Origin: an uncultured Colwellia sp.
GTDB lineage: Bacteria; Pseudomonadota; Gammaproteobacteria; Enterobacterales; Alteromonadaceae
Direction: 5' to 3'
DNA: 64,000 nt
NCBI GenBank assembly: GCA_913058395.1
Contig: CAJXQI010000015.1
Span: 56,900-120,899, forward strand
Part shown: positions 51,406 to 60,656 of the stretch, one piece after another
How the letters are laid out: each line of letters begins with the position of its first letter
Numbering within the stretch: position 1 is the first letter of the stretch
Position numbers and translations under genes: made by a program
Notes under the pieces: model-generated
Seen by the model: the letters and a program-made list of their open reading frames with translations, nothing else
The model's database searches: none
What the model was told of the DNA's origin: nothing

Positions 51406-53358
51406 ATGACTAATACTGATTTGTCTTTAGCTTTAAGAAAACGTGTACTTTATAGTTCAATCGGATTAGCTATTGTTGTATCCGCTATTTTCATTAGTGT
51501 TGCATTCAACTTGTCACGTGACCTTGGGCAATCTTTAGAGCTTGAGCATAGTAATAAAATGCTTTTACAACTGACTAAAAGTATTAAGGCAATTGTTTCT
51601 ACTGCTGATCTTAATGAATTGTCGTTGAATGAAAGTGTAAAAACCGAGCTAATAGCACTTCTAGATAAAGATGTGATCGGGTTTGAAATATGGGTTAACA
51701 ATAAACATTTTAAATTAAGAAACTCCTCTTTTTACGCTCAAGATGAGGGTATTGCGACTGCAATCAACACTAAGCAATCTAGCTATGATTTCATCGAAAA
51801 TGAAGCCGAGATGTTAATTTGGGTTTATGAAAACTCACCTCTTGATGACCTATCAATATTAATGGTAACTAAAACGCATGCATTAGATAAAGCAATAAGT
51901 TACGTTTCAAATAGGCTTTTCATTACTGCTTTTTTAACATTTTGGCTAACTGTTTGGGTCGCATTATTTATTTCAGCGTTGATCAGTAAACGATTTGAGC
52001 AAAGTAATGATCGGCTTAAATATCTGGCCAGTCACGATATGCTAACGGGCTTGCCTAATCGGACCTACTTATATGATTATGCACTGTCATACTTCACTCC
52101 TGAAAACGTAAAAAAACATCAAGATTTAGATACCTTGTTTGCCATTTATATTATTGACCTAGATAAATTTAAGGACATCAATGACACTATGGGTCATTTG
52201 GTGGGGGACGAACTTTTAAAAGCGATATCAAGACGTTTACGAAACTTGAAGGAAAAAAATTCACAAGTAATGCGTTATGGCGGTGATGAGTTTGTTGTCT
52301 GGTGTGATGATTTAAATGAAAGCGACGCTATTTCATTAGCTGAAGATATTGTTTTATTATGTCGCCAGCCCATTAAAGTGAGTAATTACGTTTTTGAAAC
52401 TAGCGTTAGTGTAGGTGTTGCCTATTATCCGGCAAGTGGTCAACAGCTTGATGATATTCTGAAGAATGCAGATATTGCCATGTACCAAGCAAAAAAACAT
52501 CGACTTGGTTATCAAGTATTTCAACAAGAATTGTTTACTCGTTCTGAATTCAGAATAAGCCTACGCGGGCAGCTTAATGCTGCTCTTGAAAAGCGTCAAT
52601 TCGTTTTACATTATCAACCTAAAGTGCAACTGCCAGAGAATAATATTGTTGGTGTAGAGGCACTTGTGCGCTGGTTACATCCTAAAGAGGGCATGTTAAT
52701 GCCCAATATGTTTATAGATATTGTTGAACAAAGCATGTTTGTGCATGAGTTTACACGGTACGTATTGTTGCAAGCTATCATGCAATGTCGTGAATGGTTA
52801 GACAACGGCATAGAATTATCGATAGCGGTAAATATCTCACCTTACAACTTAATGGATCCAGAACTCGTCAGCTACCTATCTGATTTATTAAAACACTACC
52901 AAGTTCCAGCAGAACTTATTGAAATTGAACTTACCGAAAATGCCAGCATGGTAAACATTGATAAAACACGTGAGGTTTTTTCACAACTAAATAAATTGGG
53001 TGTGAAATTGTCAATTGATGATTTTGGAACCGGCATGAGTTCGTTAGCTTATATTAAACATTTAGACGTGGATTATATTAAGATTGATCGATCATTCACT
53101 ATTGATGTTGTGACAGACAGCAGAGATGAAGCTGTGATTTCAAGCTTGCTAGTACTATGTCAAAAGTTAAATAAATTAACCATTGTTGAAGGTGTAGAAA
53201 CAATTGAGCAAGCGAATAAATTGGCTAGTTTAGGTTGTACCTTAGCTCAAGGTTATTTGTATAGTAAGCCGCTATCGGCAGAAGAAATCACTCATTTATT
53301 AAGTAAGCGCAAAGCTGAAACTGATAATAAAATTATAAATATTAAAAAATTTAATTAA
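51406..53358 (+). CDS. Membrane-bound GGDEF-EAL protein (c-di-GMP turnover)
   Basis: 650 residues. Two membrane helices (about 18-38 and 165-188) enclose a periplasmic sensor of about 125 residues. The GGDEF domain (about 200-365) has an intact RYGGDEF and no RxxD inhibitory site five residues upstream. The EAL domain (about 385-635) keeps EALVRW, the Asn of NISPYN, ELTENAS, DDFGTGMSSL, KIDRSF and EGVET...QGYLYSKPL. Both catalytic sites look complete, so it could make or degrade cyclic di-GMP, with EAL activity modulated by GTP as in similar proteins. It probably affects motility or attachment. Confidence 0.92.
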   Translation: MTNTDLSLALRKRVLYSSIGLAIVVSAIFISVAFNLSRDLGQSLELEHSNKMLLQLTKSIKAIVSTADLNELSLNESVKTELIALLDKDVIGFEIWVNNKHFKLRNSSFYAQDEGIATAINTKQSSYDFIENEAEMLIWVYENSPLDDLSILMVTKTHALDKAISYVSNRLFITAFLTFWLTVWVALFISALISKRFEQSNDRLKYLASHDMLTGLPNRTYLYDYALSYFTPENVKKHQDLDTLFAIYIIDLDKFKDINDTMGHLVGDELLKAISRRLRNLKEKNSQVMRYGGDEFVVWCDDLNESDAISLAEDIVLLCRQPIKVSNYVFETSVSVGVAYYPASGQQLDDILKNADIAMYQAKKHRLGYQVFQQELFTRSEFRISLRGQLNAALEKRQFVLHYQPKVQLPENNIVGVEALVRWLHPKEGMLMPNMFIDIVEQSMFVHEFTRYVLLQAIMQCREWLDNGIELSIAVNISPYNLMDPELVSYLSDLLKHYQVPAELIEIELTENASMVNIDKTREVFSQLNKLGVKLSIDDFGTGMSSLAYIKHLDVDYIKIDRSFTIDVVTDSRDEAVISSLLVLCQKLNKLTIVEGVETIEQANKLASLGCTLAQGYLYSKPLSAEEITHLLSKRKAETDNKIINIKKFN

Positions 53359-53405
53359 CAACCTGTCCCTGATAAATAGTGGCTTTTGTTCATATATGCG
53401 CAGTA

Positions 53406-54305
53406 CTACATATCAAGCCCAACAATATGTTCAGCTAAAAAGTCTAAGAAAACGCGAGTTTTTGGTGAAACTAAATCTCGCTTTAAATAAATGGCGTAGG
53501 TGGCACTGAGCTCTTCATAAGGGCTGAAAGTATGCTCAGGCATAACTTGGATTATTGAACCTTTGGCTAATTCGTTTTTAATTGCCCAATAGGGCATTAA
53601 GGCTAGCCCAGTATCATTTAATACTAGCTGCTTTTGACCATTTACTGAGTTAACCGAGATCGCTTTGTTAATGGTGAGTTTTGTTCTCTCATCAGCCATT
53701 AAATACCAATCTTTCCAGCGTGAATATCCATATCGAATACATTGATGATCAACTAATTCAGTAGGGCTATTAGGCGTACCTTTGCTTGCTAGGTAGTTTG
53801 GGCTAGCGCACAATAAAAAGTTATTAAAAGCTAATCGTCTCGCAATCATGGTTGAATCAGGTAATCGGCCGCTACGAATGGCAACATCAATATTTTCTTC
53901 AACAAGATCAACTACCCGCTCGGTTAGCTCAAGCTTTATATCAATATCAGGATATTGCGACATAAACTGAGCGACAAGCGGTAGCACAACGCTTTCGCCA
54001 AATCCTACGGTCATGCTTATTTTCAGCTTACCACGTGGCTTTTCCTGTAAATCATTAACGACTCTTTTAGCTTCGTCAAACTCTGAAACAATGCGCTGAG
54101 AAAAGTCATAGTATTTATATCCTGCTTCCGTTAACCCAGTGTTCCTCGTGGTTTTATTTAACAGGCGAACACCAAGCTCTTGTTCAAGAACGGCTAACTG
54201 CCGAGAAATTGAGGAGGGCTGGACATCAAATATTCTACTAGCCTCAGAAATACTGCCCGTTTCTACCACGCAATTAAAGTACAGTAATCGATTCAATGAA
54301 CTCAT
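53406..54305 (-). CDS. LysR-type transcriptional regulator
   Basis: 299 residues. The winged helix-turn-helix is at about 1-60 (YFNCVVETGSISEASRIF, QPSSISRQLAVLEQELGVRLLNKTTRNTGLTEAG) and the periplasmic-binding-protein-like effector domain at about 90-290. The WKDWYLM stretch and the FLDFLAEH end resemble the many small LysR regulators that sit beside oxidoreductase genes. It is divergent from the oxidoreductase gene at 54484 with 178 bases between, the standard layout in which the regulator acts on its neighbour. Confidence 0.9.
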   Translation of the reverse strand: MSSLNRLLYFNCVVETGSISEASRIFDVQPSSISRQLAVLEQELGVRLLNKTTRNTGLTEAGYKYYDFSQRIVSEFDEAKRVVNDLQEKPRGKLKISMTVGFGESVVLPLVAQFMSQYPDIDIKLELTERVVDLVEENIDVAIRSGRLPDSTMIARRLAFNNFLLCASPNYLASKGTPNSPTELVDHQCIRYGYSRWKDWYLMADERTKLTINKAISVNSVNGQKQLVLNDTGLALMPYWAIKNELAKGSIIQVMPEHTFSPYEELSATYAIYLKRDLVSPKTRVFLDFLAEHIVGLDM

Positions 54306-54483
54306 TATTATTCCTATTTAGCCTTGTTGTTTTCCAAACTTATAACTGTATTAGTTTAACTTGTTTTGCTAAAAAGACAAAGGTGATTTGTTGTTTGGGT
54401 TATTGGTTGCTTTATTTGCATAAATTAAAATAGCCCTACTGAAACAAACTATTAAATTAACCGACAAATAAAGAGTAAATACG

Positions 54484-55461
54484 ATGAAAGCAATGATCAT
54501 TAAAGAAATTGGCAGCACCGACGTATTCCAACAGGTAGAGAAAGCAATGCCTGTTGTCAAATCTGGCCATATGGTAGTTGAAGTAAAGGCAACCAGTGTT
54601 AACCCAATTGATACTATGCTGCGCTCAGTTGAGTTGCCTTGGTCAAATAATCTACCTGAGATACTACACGGTGATGTTGCCGGTATTGTTAGTGAGGTAG
54701 GTGAAGGTGTAACTGATTTTAATATCGGCGATGAAGTTTACGGTATGGCGGGTGGAATTAACGGTGTTGATGGTGCTTTGGCTGAGTATATGTTGGTTGA
54801 CGCACGATTAATGGCGAAAAAACCGAAAACATTAACCATGAAACAAGCGGCAGCGCTGCCGTTAGTTGCCATTACTTCGTATGAAGCACTTGTTGAAAAA
54901 ATGGATGTTCAAGTGGGTGATAATGTACTTATTCATGGCACTACTGGCGGCGTTGGTCATATTGCAGTGCAGCTAGCAAAAGTGTTGGGGGCAAATGTCA
55001 CATCAACTTACTCACCAGTTACTGAAGCATTAGCTAAAACCGTTGGTGCGGATAATTTAGTGGATTACACTGCAGAGCCTGTTTCAGACTACGTAAAAAC
55101 TTATACTAACGGCGTTGGCTTTGACAAAGTTTTTGATCCAGTTGCCGGTGATAACATACAAAAATCATTTGAAGCGGCGAAGTTTAATGGTCATGTAGCA
55201 ACAACACTGCCAATTGCGGATCCACTGCAAGTGGCGCTTAAAAGCTTGTCTTTTCACAGCGTGTTAATGCTTATTCCATTGTGTCACGGTATTAACCATT
55301 CATCACACGGCCGTATTCTAACTGAAATTGCAGAGCTTGTTGATGCTGGTAAAATCACGCCGATTATTGATGAAAGTAATTTCTCAATATGGGAAGTGGC
55401 TAAAGCGCATGACTTGCTTTCATCAGGTAAAGCTGTGGGTAAAATTACCTTAACGGTTTAA
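54484..55461 (+). CDS. Quinone-oxidoreductase-like MDR family enzyme
   Basis: 325 residues, medium-chain dehydrogenase/reductase. N-terminal GroES-like domain (TSVNPIDTMLRSVELPW, HGDVAGIVSEVGEGVTDFNIGDEVYG, about 33-86) and Rossmann domain with HGTTGGVGHIAVQLAK (about 156-171). No cysteine ligands for catalytic zinc are present, so it belongs to the zinc-independent quinone reductase type that uses NADPH. It likely reduces a quinone, enal or similar reactive carbonyl. It is divergent from a LysR gene that probably regulates it, and a good terminator follows. Confidence 0.87.
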   Translation: MKAMIIKEIGSTDVFQQVEKAMPVVKSGHMVVEVKATSVNPIDTMLRSVELPWSNNLPEILHGDVAGIVSEVGEGVTDFNIGDEVYGMAGGINGVDGALAEYMLVDARLMAKKPKTLTMKQAAALPLVAITSYEALVEKMDVQVGDNVLIHGTTGGVGHIAVQLAKVLGANVTSTYSPVTEALAKTVGADNLVDYTAEPVSDYVKTYTNGVGFDKVFDPVAGDNIQKSFEAAKFNGHVATTLPIADPLQVALKSLSFHSVLMLIPLCHGINHSSHGRILTEIAELVDAGKITPIIDESNFSIWEVAKAHDLLSSGKAVGKITLTV

Positions 55462-55472
55462 GTTTATAGCTT

Positions 55473-55506
55473 ACAGGCGCTGATGAATTGTTAGCGCCTG
55501 TTATTT
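55473..55506 (+). terminator. Intrinsic terminator after the quinone-oxidoreductase-like gene
   Basis: ACAGGCGCT (55473-55481) and AGCGCCTGT (55493-55501) make a perfect 9-bp GC-rich stem followed by TATTT, 11 bases after the stop. Confidence 0.8.
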
Positions 55507-55586
55507 AACAACTTATTGTAAAAATTGTAAAAATTTACATTTATAATATGGCTTTACGATTAAATCTGCAATTTGAGTAAATAGCA

Positions 55587-55961
55587 TCATGCAACGACTA
55601 ACTGAATCAGCGCCTGATTAGAAGCGATCAATATTGCTGAAAGCACTAAAGTGACTATAGCTGGAATGGCGTCTCTAAATGTATCGAACTTAAGGTGAAA
55701 ATAAATTGCCCCTAATGATGTCATTGCTAAGCTTAGTGCGCCAAAACCCATTAGTATTTCATAATTTAATATTAACGAACTTACTAAAGTTATTACTGCA
55801 ACCAGCTCTATTATTCCGATTAAAAACATATGCATTCGATTTAATCCGTACTTTTTAAAAAAAGAAAGTTGGGTTTCAAAGATGTATTTTTGCCATGCTA
55901 AAATTTTTATTGAGCTAGCGAATGTGAAAAATATTGTGAGTAAAATGGTGATAGTTATCAT
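55587..55961 (-). CDS. DoxX-like small membrane protein
   Basis: 124 residues from the ATG at 55961 (AGGAG eight bases upstream); the longer frame runs into the divergent LysR start region. Four hydrophobic segments (about 2-18, 45-63, 70-88, 100-118). SIKILAWQKYIFETQLSFFKKYGLNRM, then a GIIELVAVITLVSSLIL helix, is the DoxX/DUF4870-like arrangement of small four-helix quinone-associated proteins. It is divergent from the LysR gene at 56062 with a gap of about 100 bases, so that regulator probably controls it. Confidence 0.78.
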   Translation of the reverse strand: MITITILLTIFFTFASSIKILAWQKYIFETQLSFFKKYGLNRMHMFLIGIIELVAVITLVSSLILNYEILMGFGALSLAMTSLGAIYFHLKFDTFRDAIPAIVTLVLSAILIASNQALIQLVVA

Positions 55962-56061
55962 GTAAATGCTCCTGCTTATTGGGTTAACAGCATTAAACCA
56001 TTCCGAATTAATCAAATAAATGCTAACTTTGTCGTAACTGGTATTCCCATTTGGAATGGTT

Positions 56062-56946
56062 ATGGATAAATTTGAGTGCATAAAATTATTTAATCAAGTA
56101 GTGAGGCTCGGTAGTTTTACTGCTACAGCGCATGAATTAAATATGACACAAGGTGCTGTGAGTAAAAAAATTGCATGGTTGGAAAATACGATAGGTTTTA
56201 CACTTTTTCATCGCAACTCGCGCAGAATTACCTTAACAAGTGCGGGTGAGCAGTATTTCAGTCATAGTCGCGATTTAATTGAACAAATGACAATTACTGA
56301 GCAACGACTAAAAAAAGAGTTAAGCCAAGCAATTGGTGAATTAAAAATATCGGCGCCGTCAGCATTTGCGACACAAAGACTCGCTATTCCCATTCGTGAT
56401 TTTCTTCACTTAAACCCTAAGATTTCAATTAATATTTCGGTAAATGATAAACAAGTTGACCTATACAATGATGATATAGATATCGCAATAAGAGCATCCT
56501 ATCTTAAAGACTCAGGACTGAAAGCTAAAAAGTTGCTTGATCATGAGCTTTGCTATTTTGCTGCTCCTGAATATCTTGAGCAAAAAGGAACTCCTTTACA
56601 CCCTAGTGAAATAATACAGCACCAATGTATAACGTACTCTTTGAGTAACCCATCGAATGTTTGGTATTTCAATAAAGAAAAATATGCACTTCGTGAGGTG
56701 ATCTCTAGCGACAGTCCAGAAATGATTGTTAAAATGGCAGTACTAGGATTAGGTATAGCAGCAATGCCTAAATGGATGATTGAAAAATATATCAAGACAA
56801 ATGAGCTTATAGAAATATTTGAAAGTGAAGAAAAACCGTCATTGCCTATGTATGCAGTATATAAAAACGCAGACTATTTGCCCTTTAGAATAAGAGCCTT
56901 TATTGATTTTCTGGCGAATTATTTCTCAAATAACAGAGCAACATAA
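56062..56946 (+). CDS. LysR-type transcriptional regulator
   Basis: 294 residues from the ATG at 56062; GGA lies seven bases upstream, which an in-frame ATG at 56056 lacks. DNA-binding helix-turn-helix: FNQVVRLGSFTATAHELNMTQGAVSKKIAWLE (about 10-41, quoted as two overlapping parts of the domain), followed by NTIGFTLFHRNSRRITLT. The effector domain (about 90-290) has FAAPEYLEQKGTP and ends RAFIDFLANYF. It is divergent from the DoxX-like gene, its most likely target. Confidence 0.9.
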   Translation: MDKFECIKLFNQVVRLGSFTATAHELNMTQGAVSKKIAWLENTIGFTLFHRNSRRITLTSAGEQYFSHSRDLIEQMTITEQRLKKELSQAIGELKISAPSAFATQRLAIPIRDFLHLNPKISINISVNDKQVDLYNDDIDIAIRASYLKDSGLKAKKLLDHELCYFAAPEYLEQKGTPLHPSEIIQHQCITYSLSNPSNVWYFNKEKYALREVISSDSPEMIVKMAVLGLGIAAMPKWMIEKYIKTNELIEIFESEEKPSLPMYAVYKNADYLPFRIRAFIDFLANYFSNNRAT

Positions 56947-57087
56947 AGCATAGCCTTATTGAGACTTCCTGATTTGATTAAAATCCATCAACGCAATATC
57001 TATTAAGGTTTTAATTGTTGTATGTTGATGAGAAAGGGCGGTGATGTTATCTTTTTTCTAGCTTTATACGAATAGAGGTATGCATTG

Positions 57088-58347
57088 ATGACAGATGTTG
57101 GCACCCTTATTGAGCAACTTTATAAAACAGAATCTGCAAAGTTACTCGCGGTATTAACTCGCATTTTTGGCATACATAATTTTGATTTAGCAGAAGATGT
57201 GCTGCAAGACGCTTTTAGCAAAGCCATGATTGATTGGCAACAGCGTCAAGTGCCTGAAAACCCTGCCGCATGGTTGATGACGACAGCTAAGAACCAAGCA
57301 CTTGATAAAATAAGAGCGAATAAAACTAAAGTAAAATTCTCGCAAGACTTAACTCAATACTTAGACAGTGAGTGGACGCTGGCGTTTACTATTGAACAAG
57401 AGTTTACAACACCAAAAATAAAAGACGATCAACTTAGGATGATTTTCATTTGTTGTCATGAAAGTATCAAAGCAGAAAATAGCATTGTATTTATTTTAAA
57501 GACGTTATGTGGCTTTAGCATTCGTGCTATTGCAAGAGCGCTATTATTAACTGAATCAACCGTTAAAAAAAGGCTATTAAGAACACGCGAAAAGTTAAAA
57601 CAGCTAAGTTTTGAATTACCCTGCGATGACGAACTCAATGCTGCTATGGATACGGTACACACGGTATTGTATTTACTTTTCAATGAAGGTTTTTATAGTT
57701 CAGATGCTAAAAAGCCAATCAATGTAGAATTTTGCCAAGAAGCTATTGCGCTGGTTAAGATGCTAATAGATGAACCTAAAATTGCTAATCAAGATACCTT
57801 AGGTCTATTTGCCTTAATGCATTTTAATATTGCACGTATTAATGCTCGAGTTGATAAACAAGGTTTTAATATTCCGTTAGATTTACAAGACCGAAACCTA
57901 TGGCAACGAGGCTATATTAATACCGGTGATCATGTTTTAAAAATGTGTACTAGGGCGAGTATTTCGCCGGGTCGGTTTTATTTTGAGGCGTTAATTGCTC
58001 AGCAGCACTGTGCGGCAGAAACATTTGCAGAAACTAATTGGTCATTAATTGTTGGTTATTATGATAACTACATCAAAATAACTAATTCACCTGTAGCTAA
58101 ACTAAATCACGCGATAGCATTGGGACATACGGGAAAGCTGCGTGAAGCAATAAATAGTGTTGAATTATTGCAAAGTAATAAAGCACTAGCGAACTCACAT
58201 ATGCCACTTGCTATTTTAGCGTATTTAAATGCTAAAGCCGGTAACGAAAAACTTGCCTATCAACAAGCGCATAATGCTATAGAAATTGGCGGCACTGAGC
58301 ATGAACATCGATTAATGATGCAGCAGCTTCAGCGCCTACTTAACTAA
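57088..58347 (+). CDS. ECF42-type RNA polymerase sigma factor with C-terminal extension
   Basis: 419 residues from the ATG at 57088 (AGAGG eight bases upstream). The sigma-70 region 2 is seen in FDLAEDVLQDAFSKAMIDWQ and PAAWLMTTAKNQALDKIR (about 29-79), region 4 in IRAIARALLLTESTVKKRLLRTREKLK (about 148-174). A long C-terminal part (about 190-419, FNEGFYSS and HFNIARINAR) forms the helical TPR-like domain of the ECF42 (DUF6596) group. These sigma factors typically occur next to a YCII-type gene and lack an anti-sigma factor; a YCII gene is found just downstream, convergent. Confidence 0.88.
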   Translation: MTDVGTLIEQLYKTESAKLLAVLTRIFGIHNFDLAEDVLQDAFSKAMIDWQQRQVPENPAAWLMTTAKNQALDKIRANKTKVKFSQDLTQYLDSEWTLAFTIEQEFTTPKIKDDQLRMIFICCHESIKAENSIVFILKTLCGFSIRAIARALLLTESTVKKRLLRTREKLKQLSFELPCDDELNAAMDTVHTVLYLLFNEGFYSSDAKKPINVEFCQEAIALVKMLIDEPKIANQDTLGLFALMHFNIARINARVDKQGFNIPLDLQDRNLWQRGYINTGDHVLKMCTRASISPGRFYFEALIAQQHCAAETFAETNWSLIVGYYDNYIKITNSPVAKLNHAIALGHTGKLREAINSVELLQSNKALANSHMPLAILAYLNAKAGNEKLAYQQAHNAIEIGGTEHEHRLMMQQLQRLLN

Positions 58348-58386
58348 AAAATAGCTAATAAGTATCTAACATGTAATTAAAAAAAT

Positions 58387-58737
58387 TTAATCAATGCACA
58401 TTACAGCCCGAACCTCTACAGTAATGTTTGGGTAGTTAAAAATAGGGCATTCTTTGGCGATAGCAGTGGCTTCATCAATATCTGATGCTTTTATTATTGA
58501 ATAGCCCGTTACCAATTCTTTTAATTCGATAGAAGATAAGTCTGTCACTATACCATCTTGGCTAATGCTATTACCGGTATAAGCTAGTGGCGAGCCACCA
58601 GAAACTAACTGCTGCTTTTGTTCTAGCATGCCCATCCATGCTCCCCATTTTTCCATGCTAGCGGCCATTTCTTCTTTAGAGGTATTTTCCATCCATTTAG
58701 GATCGCCGCCTTTGTAAATTAACATAAAATCATTCAT
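58387..58737 (-). CDS. YCII-related (DGPF-type) protein
   Basis: 116 residues. YCII-like fold: DFMLIYKGGDPKW at the N-terminus, WMENTSKEEMAASMEKWGAW (about 15-34), GSPLAYTG (about 47-54) and a C-terminal IAKECPIFNYPNITVEVRAV (about 92-111). DGPF/YCII proteins are the characteristic partner and likely target of ECF41/42 sigma factors. Here it lies 40 bases from the sigma factor gene but points the opposite way, whereas the usual arrangement is co-directional. Its enzyme activity is unknown. Confidence 0.85.
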   Translation of the reverse strand: MNDFMLIYKGGDPKWMENTSKEEMAASMEKWGAWMGMLEQKQQLVSGGSPLAYTGNSISQDGIVTDLSSIELKELVTGYSIIKASDIDEATAIAKECPIFNYPNITVEVRAVMCID

Positions 58738-58949
58738 AACATTTCCTTTATATTTTAAGTACCAATAACTTCTTTACCGGTATCTATATATAACGTATCA
58801 GTGTTGAAAAAGGAGACAGATTGTAAATTTTATTTTAAAACGAATGTTTTTGGCTTCAGCAAATAAGATTACTGAATAACCTTCACAATCACAGTATAAT
58901 TACGGCAATAGCGCTAAAAATATTTTATTAAAGGTAGTTAACACTTCGT

Positions 58950-60578
58950 ATGGCAGAGCAAAGACATTATTCAGAATTAACCGTTACGACCCCTCCAGTA
59001 ACTGAAAGTATCTCATTAGATTTTGTAAAAGAGCGGGCAAGTGTTAATCATGAAATAGATAAGGCCTCGCCTAAAATTGTGTTAGCGACACTTAACGCAA
59101 GATATTTTCACACTAGCTTTGGTTTACGTTATCTTTACGCTAACTTAAAAGAGTTGCAGGAATTTTGTGAAATAAAAGAGTTTATTATTCAAACTCGCGC
59201 CATTGATATTGTTGAACAAATTCTAGCTGAAAAGCCTGATATTGTTGGTTTTGGTGTTTACATTTGGAACATAGTTGAAACCACCGATGTCGTTAGTCTG
59301 TTAAAAGTGATCGCACCCGAAATCAAAATTGTTTTAGGCGGACCAGAAGTAAGTTATGAAACTGAGCAACAAAGCATTGTTGCCAGTGCAGATTATGTAT
59401 TAACAGGGCCAGCAGACTTAAGTTTTTATCAACTATGTAAAGACATTATCAACAATACGCCACCTGTTAAAAAAGTGCTTAATTCCAAGCCTGTTGAATT
59501 AAAAGAGTTAGCGTCACCTTATCAGTATTATACTGATGAAGATTTACAGCAGCGTTTGCTTTATGTTGAAGCGTCACGCGGTTGCCCATTTAAATGTGAA
59601 TTTTGCTTATCGTCATTAGATAAAAACTCTGTACCATTTGAAATAGTGTTATTTCTTGAGCAAATGGAAATACTTTATCAGCGTGGGGCAAGAAACTTTA
59701 AATTTATCGATAGAACGTTTAATTTAAACATTAATACCACCATGCAAATTATGCAGTTTTTCTTAGACAGAATGACTGACGACCTTTATCTGCATTTTGA
59801 AGTGGTGCCAGATCATCTGCCAAGAAAATTAAAAGAGTTGTTAGCGCAGTTTCCTGAAGGCAGCTTACAATTTGAAATTGGCATTCAAACCTTTAACGTT
59901 GAAGTGCAAAAGAATATTAGCCGTAAGCAAAATAATGCCAAGTCGAAAGAAAATTTGCTTTGGCTAAGAGATAATACTGCTGCACATATTCATGCTGATC
60001 TTATTTTTGGTTTACCAGGCGAAACCTTCGAGACCTTTAAAGACAGTTTTAACCAACTTTATCATTGTCGTCCGCATGAAATTCAAATGGGCATTCTTAA
60101 ACGTTTGAAAGGTAGCCCGATAATCAGACACACACAAGCATACGATTTACGCTTTAACCCGCTGCCACCGTTTAACATTTTAAGTACTGACAGGGTGAGT
60201 TTTGGCACTATGCAGCGTATTAACCGCTTTGCGCGCTATTGGGATATGATTGGTAATTCTGGTCGTTTTAAATACGCATTACCGCATATATTGTCAGATG
60301 AGCCTTTTGATGATTTTATGGCGATTACCGAGTGGATTTTTAACAAAACAGGTCAAATTCACAAAATTAATTTAAAGAAATTGTTTGAGTTGATTTCGCA
60401 AGCGGTAGAAGCGTTATACCCAGAAAAGCATCAACTGGTTATCGAAAAAATTGCAGTTGATTACGAGGCAGCTAAATTGAAAAGCCTATTCAGTAGTCTC
60501 AACCTTTATGCGGTTCCGAAAGTGGAAGCTGTTATTAAAAATAAATCGTTAAAGCGTCAGCAACAGCATATGAGCTAA
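58950..60578 (+). CDS. B12-binding domain radical SAM protein (DUF4080-like)
   Basis: 542 residues. The N-terminal cobalamin-binding domain (about 40-165) contains ATLNARYFHTSFGLRYLYANL and GFGVYIWNIVETTDVVSLL. The radical SAM core starts at ASRGCPFKCEFC (about 209-220, CxxxCxxC cluster), with FIDRTFNLN and LIFGLPGETFETF following. The C-terminal part (about 400-540, with LPPFNILSTDRVSFGTMQRINRFARYWD) is a DUF4080-type domain. The family probably methylates or rearranges an unknown substrate; none of the neighbours tells which. Monocistronic, with a convergent hairpin after it. Confidence 0.88.
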   Translation: MAEQRHYSELTVTTPPVTESISLDFVKERASVNHEIDKASPKIVLATLNARYFHTSFGLRYLYANLKELQEFCEIKEFIIQTRAIDIVEQILAEKPDIVGFGVYIWNIVETTDVVSLLKVIAPEIKIVLGGPEVSYETEQQSIVASADYVLTGPADLSFYQLCKDIINNTPPVKKVLNSKPVELKELASPYQYYTDEDLQQRLLYVEASRGCPFKCEFCLSSLDKNSVPFEIVLFLEQMEILYQRGARNFKFIDRTFNLNINTTMQIMQFFLDRMTDDLYLHFEVVPDHLPRKLKELLAQFPEGSLQFEIGIQTFNVEVQKNISRKQNNAKSKENLLWLRDNTAAHIHADLIFGLPGETFETFKDSFNQLYHCRPHEIQMGILKRLKGSPIIRHTQAYDLRFNPLPPFNILSTDRVSFGTMQRINRFARYWDMIGNSGRFKYALPHILSDEPFDDFMAITEWIFNKTGQIHKINLKKLFELISQAVEALYPEKHQLVIEKIAVDYEAAKLKSLFSSLNLYAVPKVEAVIKNKSLKRQQQHMS

Positions 60579-60593
60579 TGGTTATAAGGATTT

Positions 60594-60635
60594 TCGTTAT
60601 TCACAAGTGTTAGAAAATAAATTTGTGAATAACGA
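60594..60635. terminator. Inverted repeat between convergent radical SAM and ptrB genes
   Basis: TCGTTATTCACAA (60594-60606) and TTGTGAATAACGA (60623-60635) are 13-base perfect complements with a 16-base loop, placed 16 bases after the radical SAM stop and 22 before the ptrB stop. Confidence 0.65.
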
Positions 60636-60656
60636 GGTGATAAAGTTCTGCTGATT

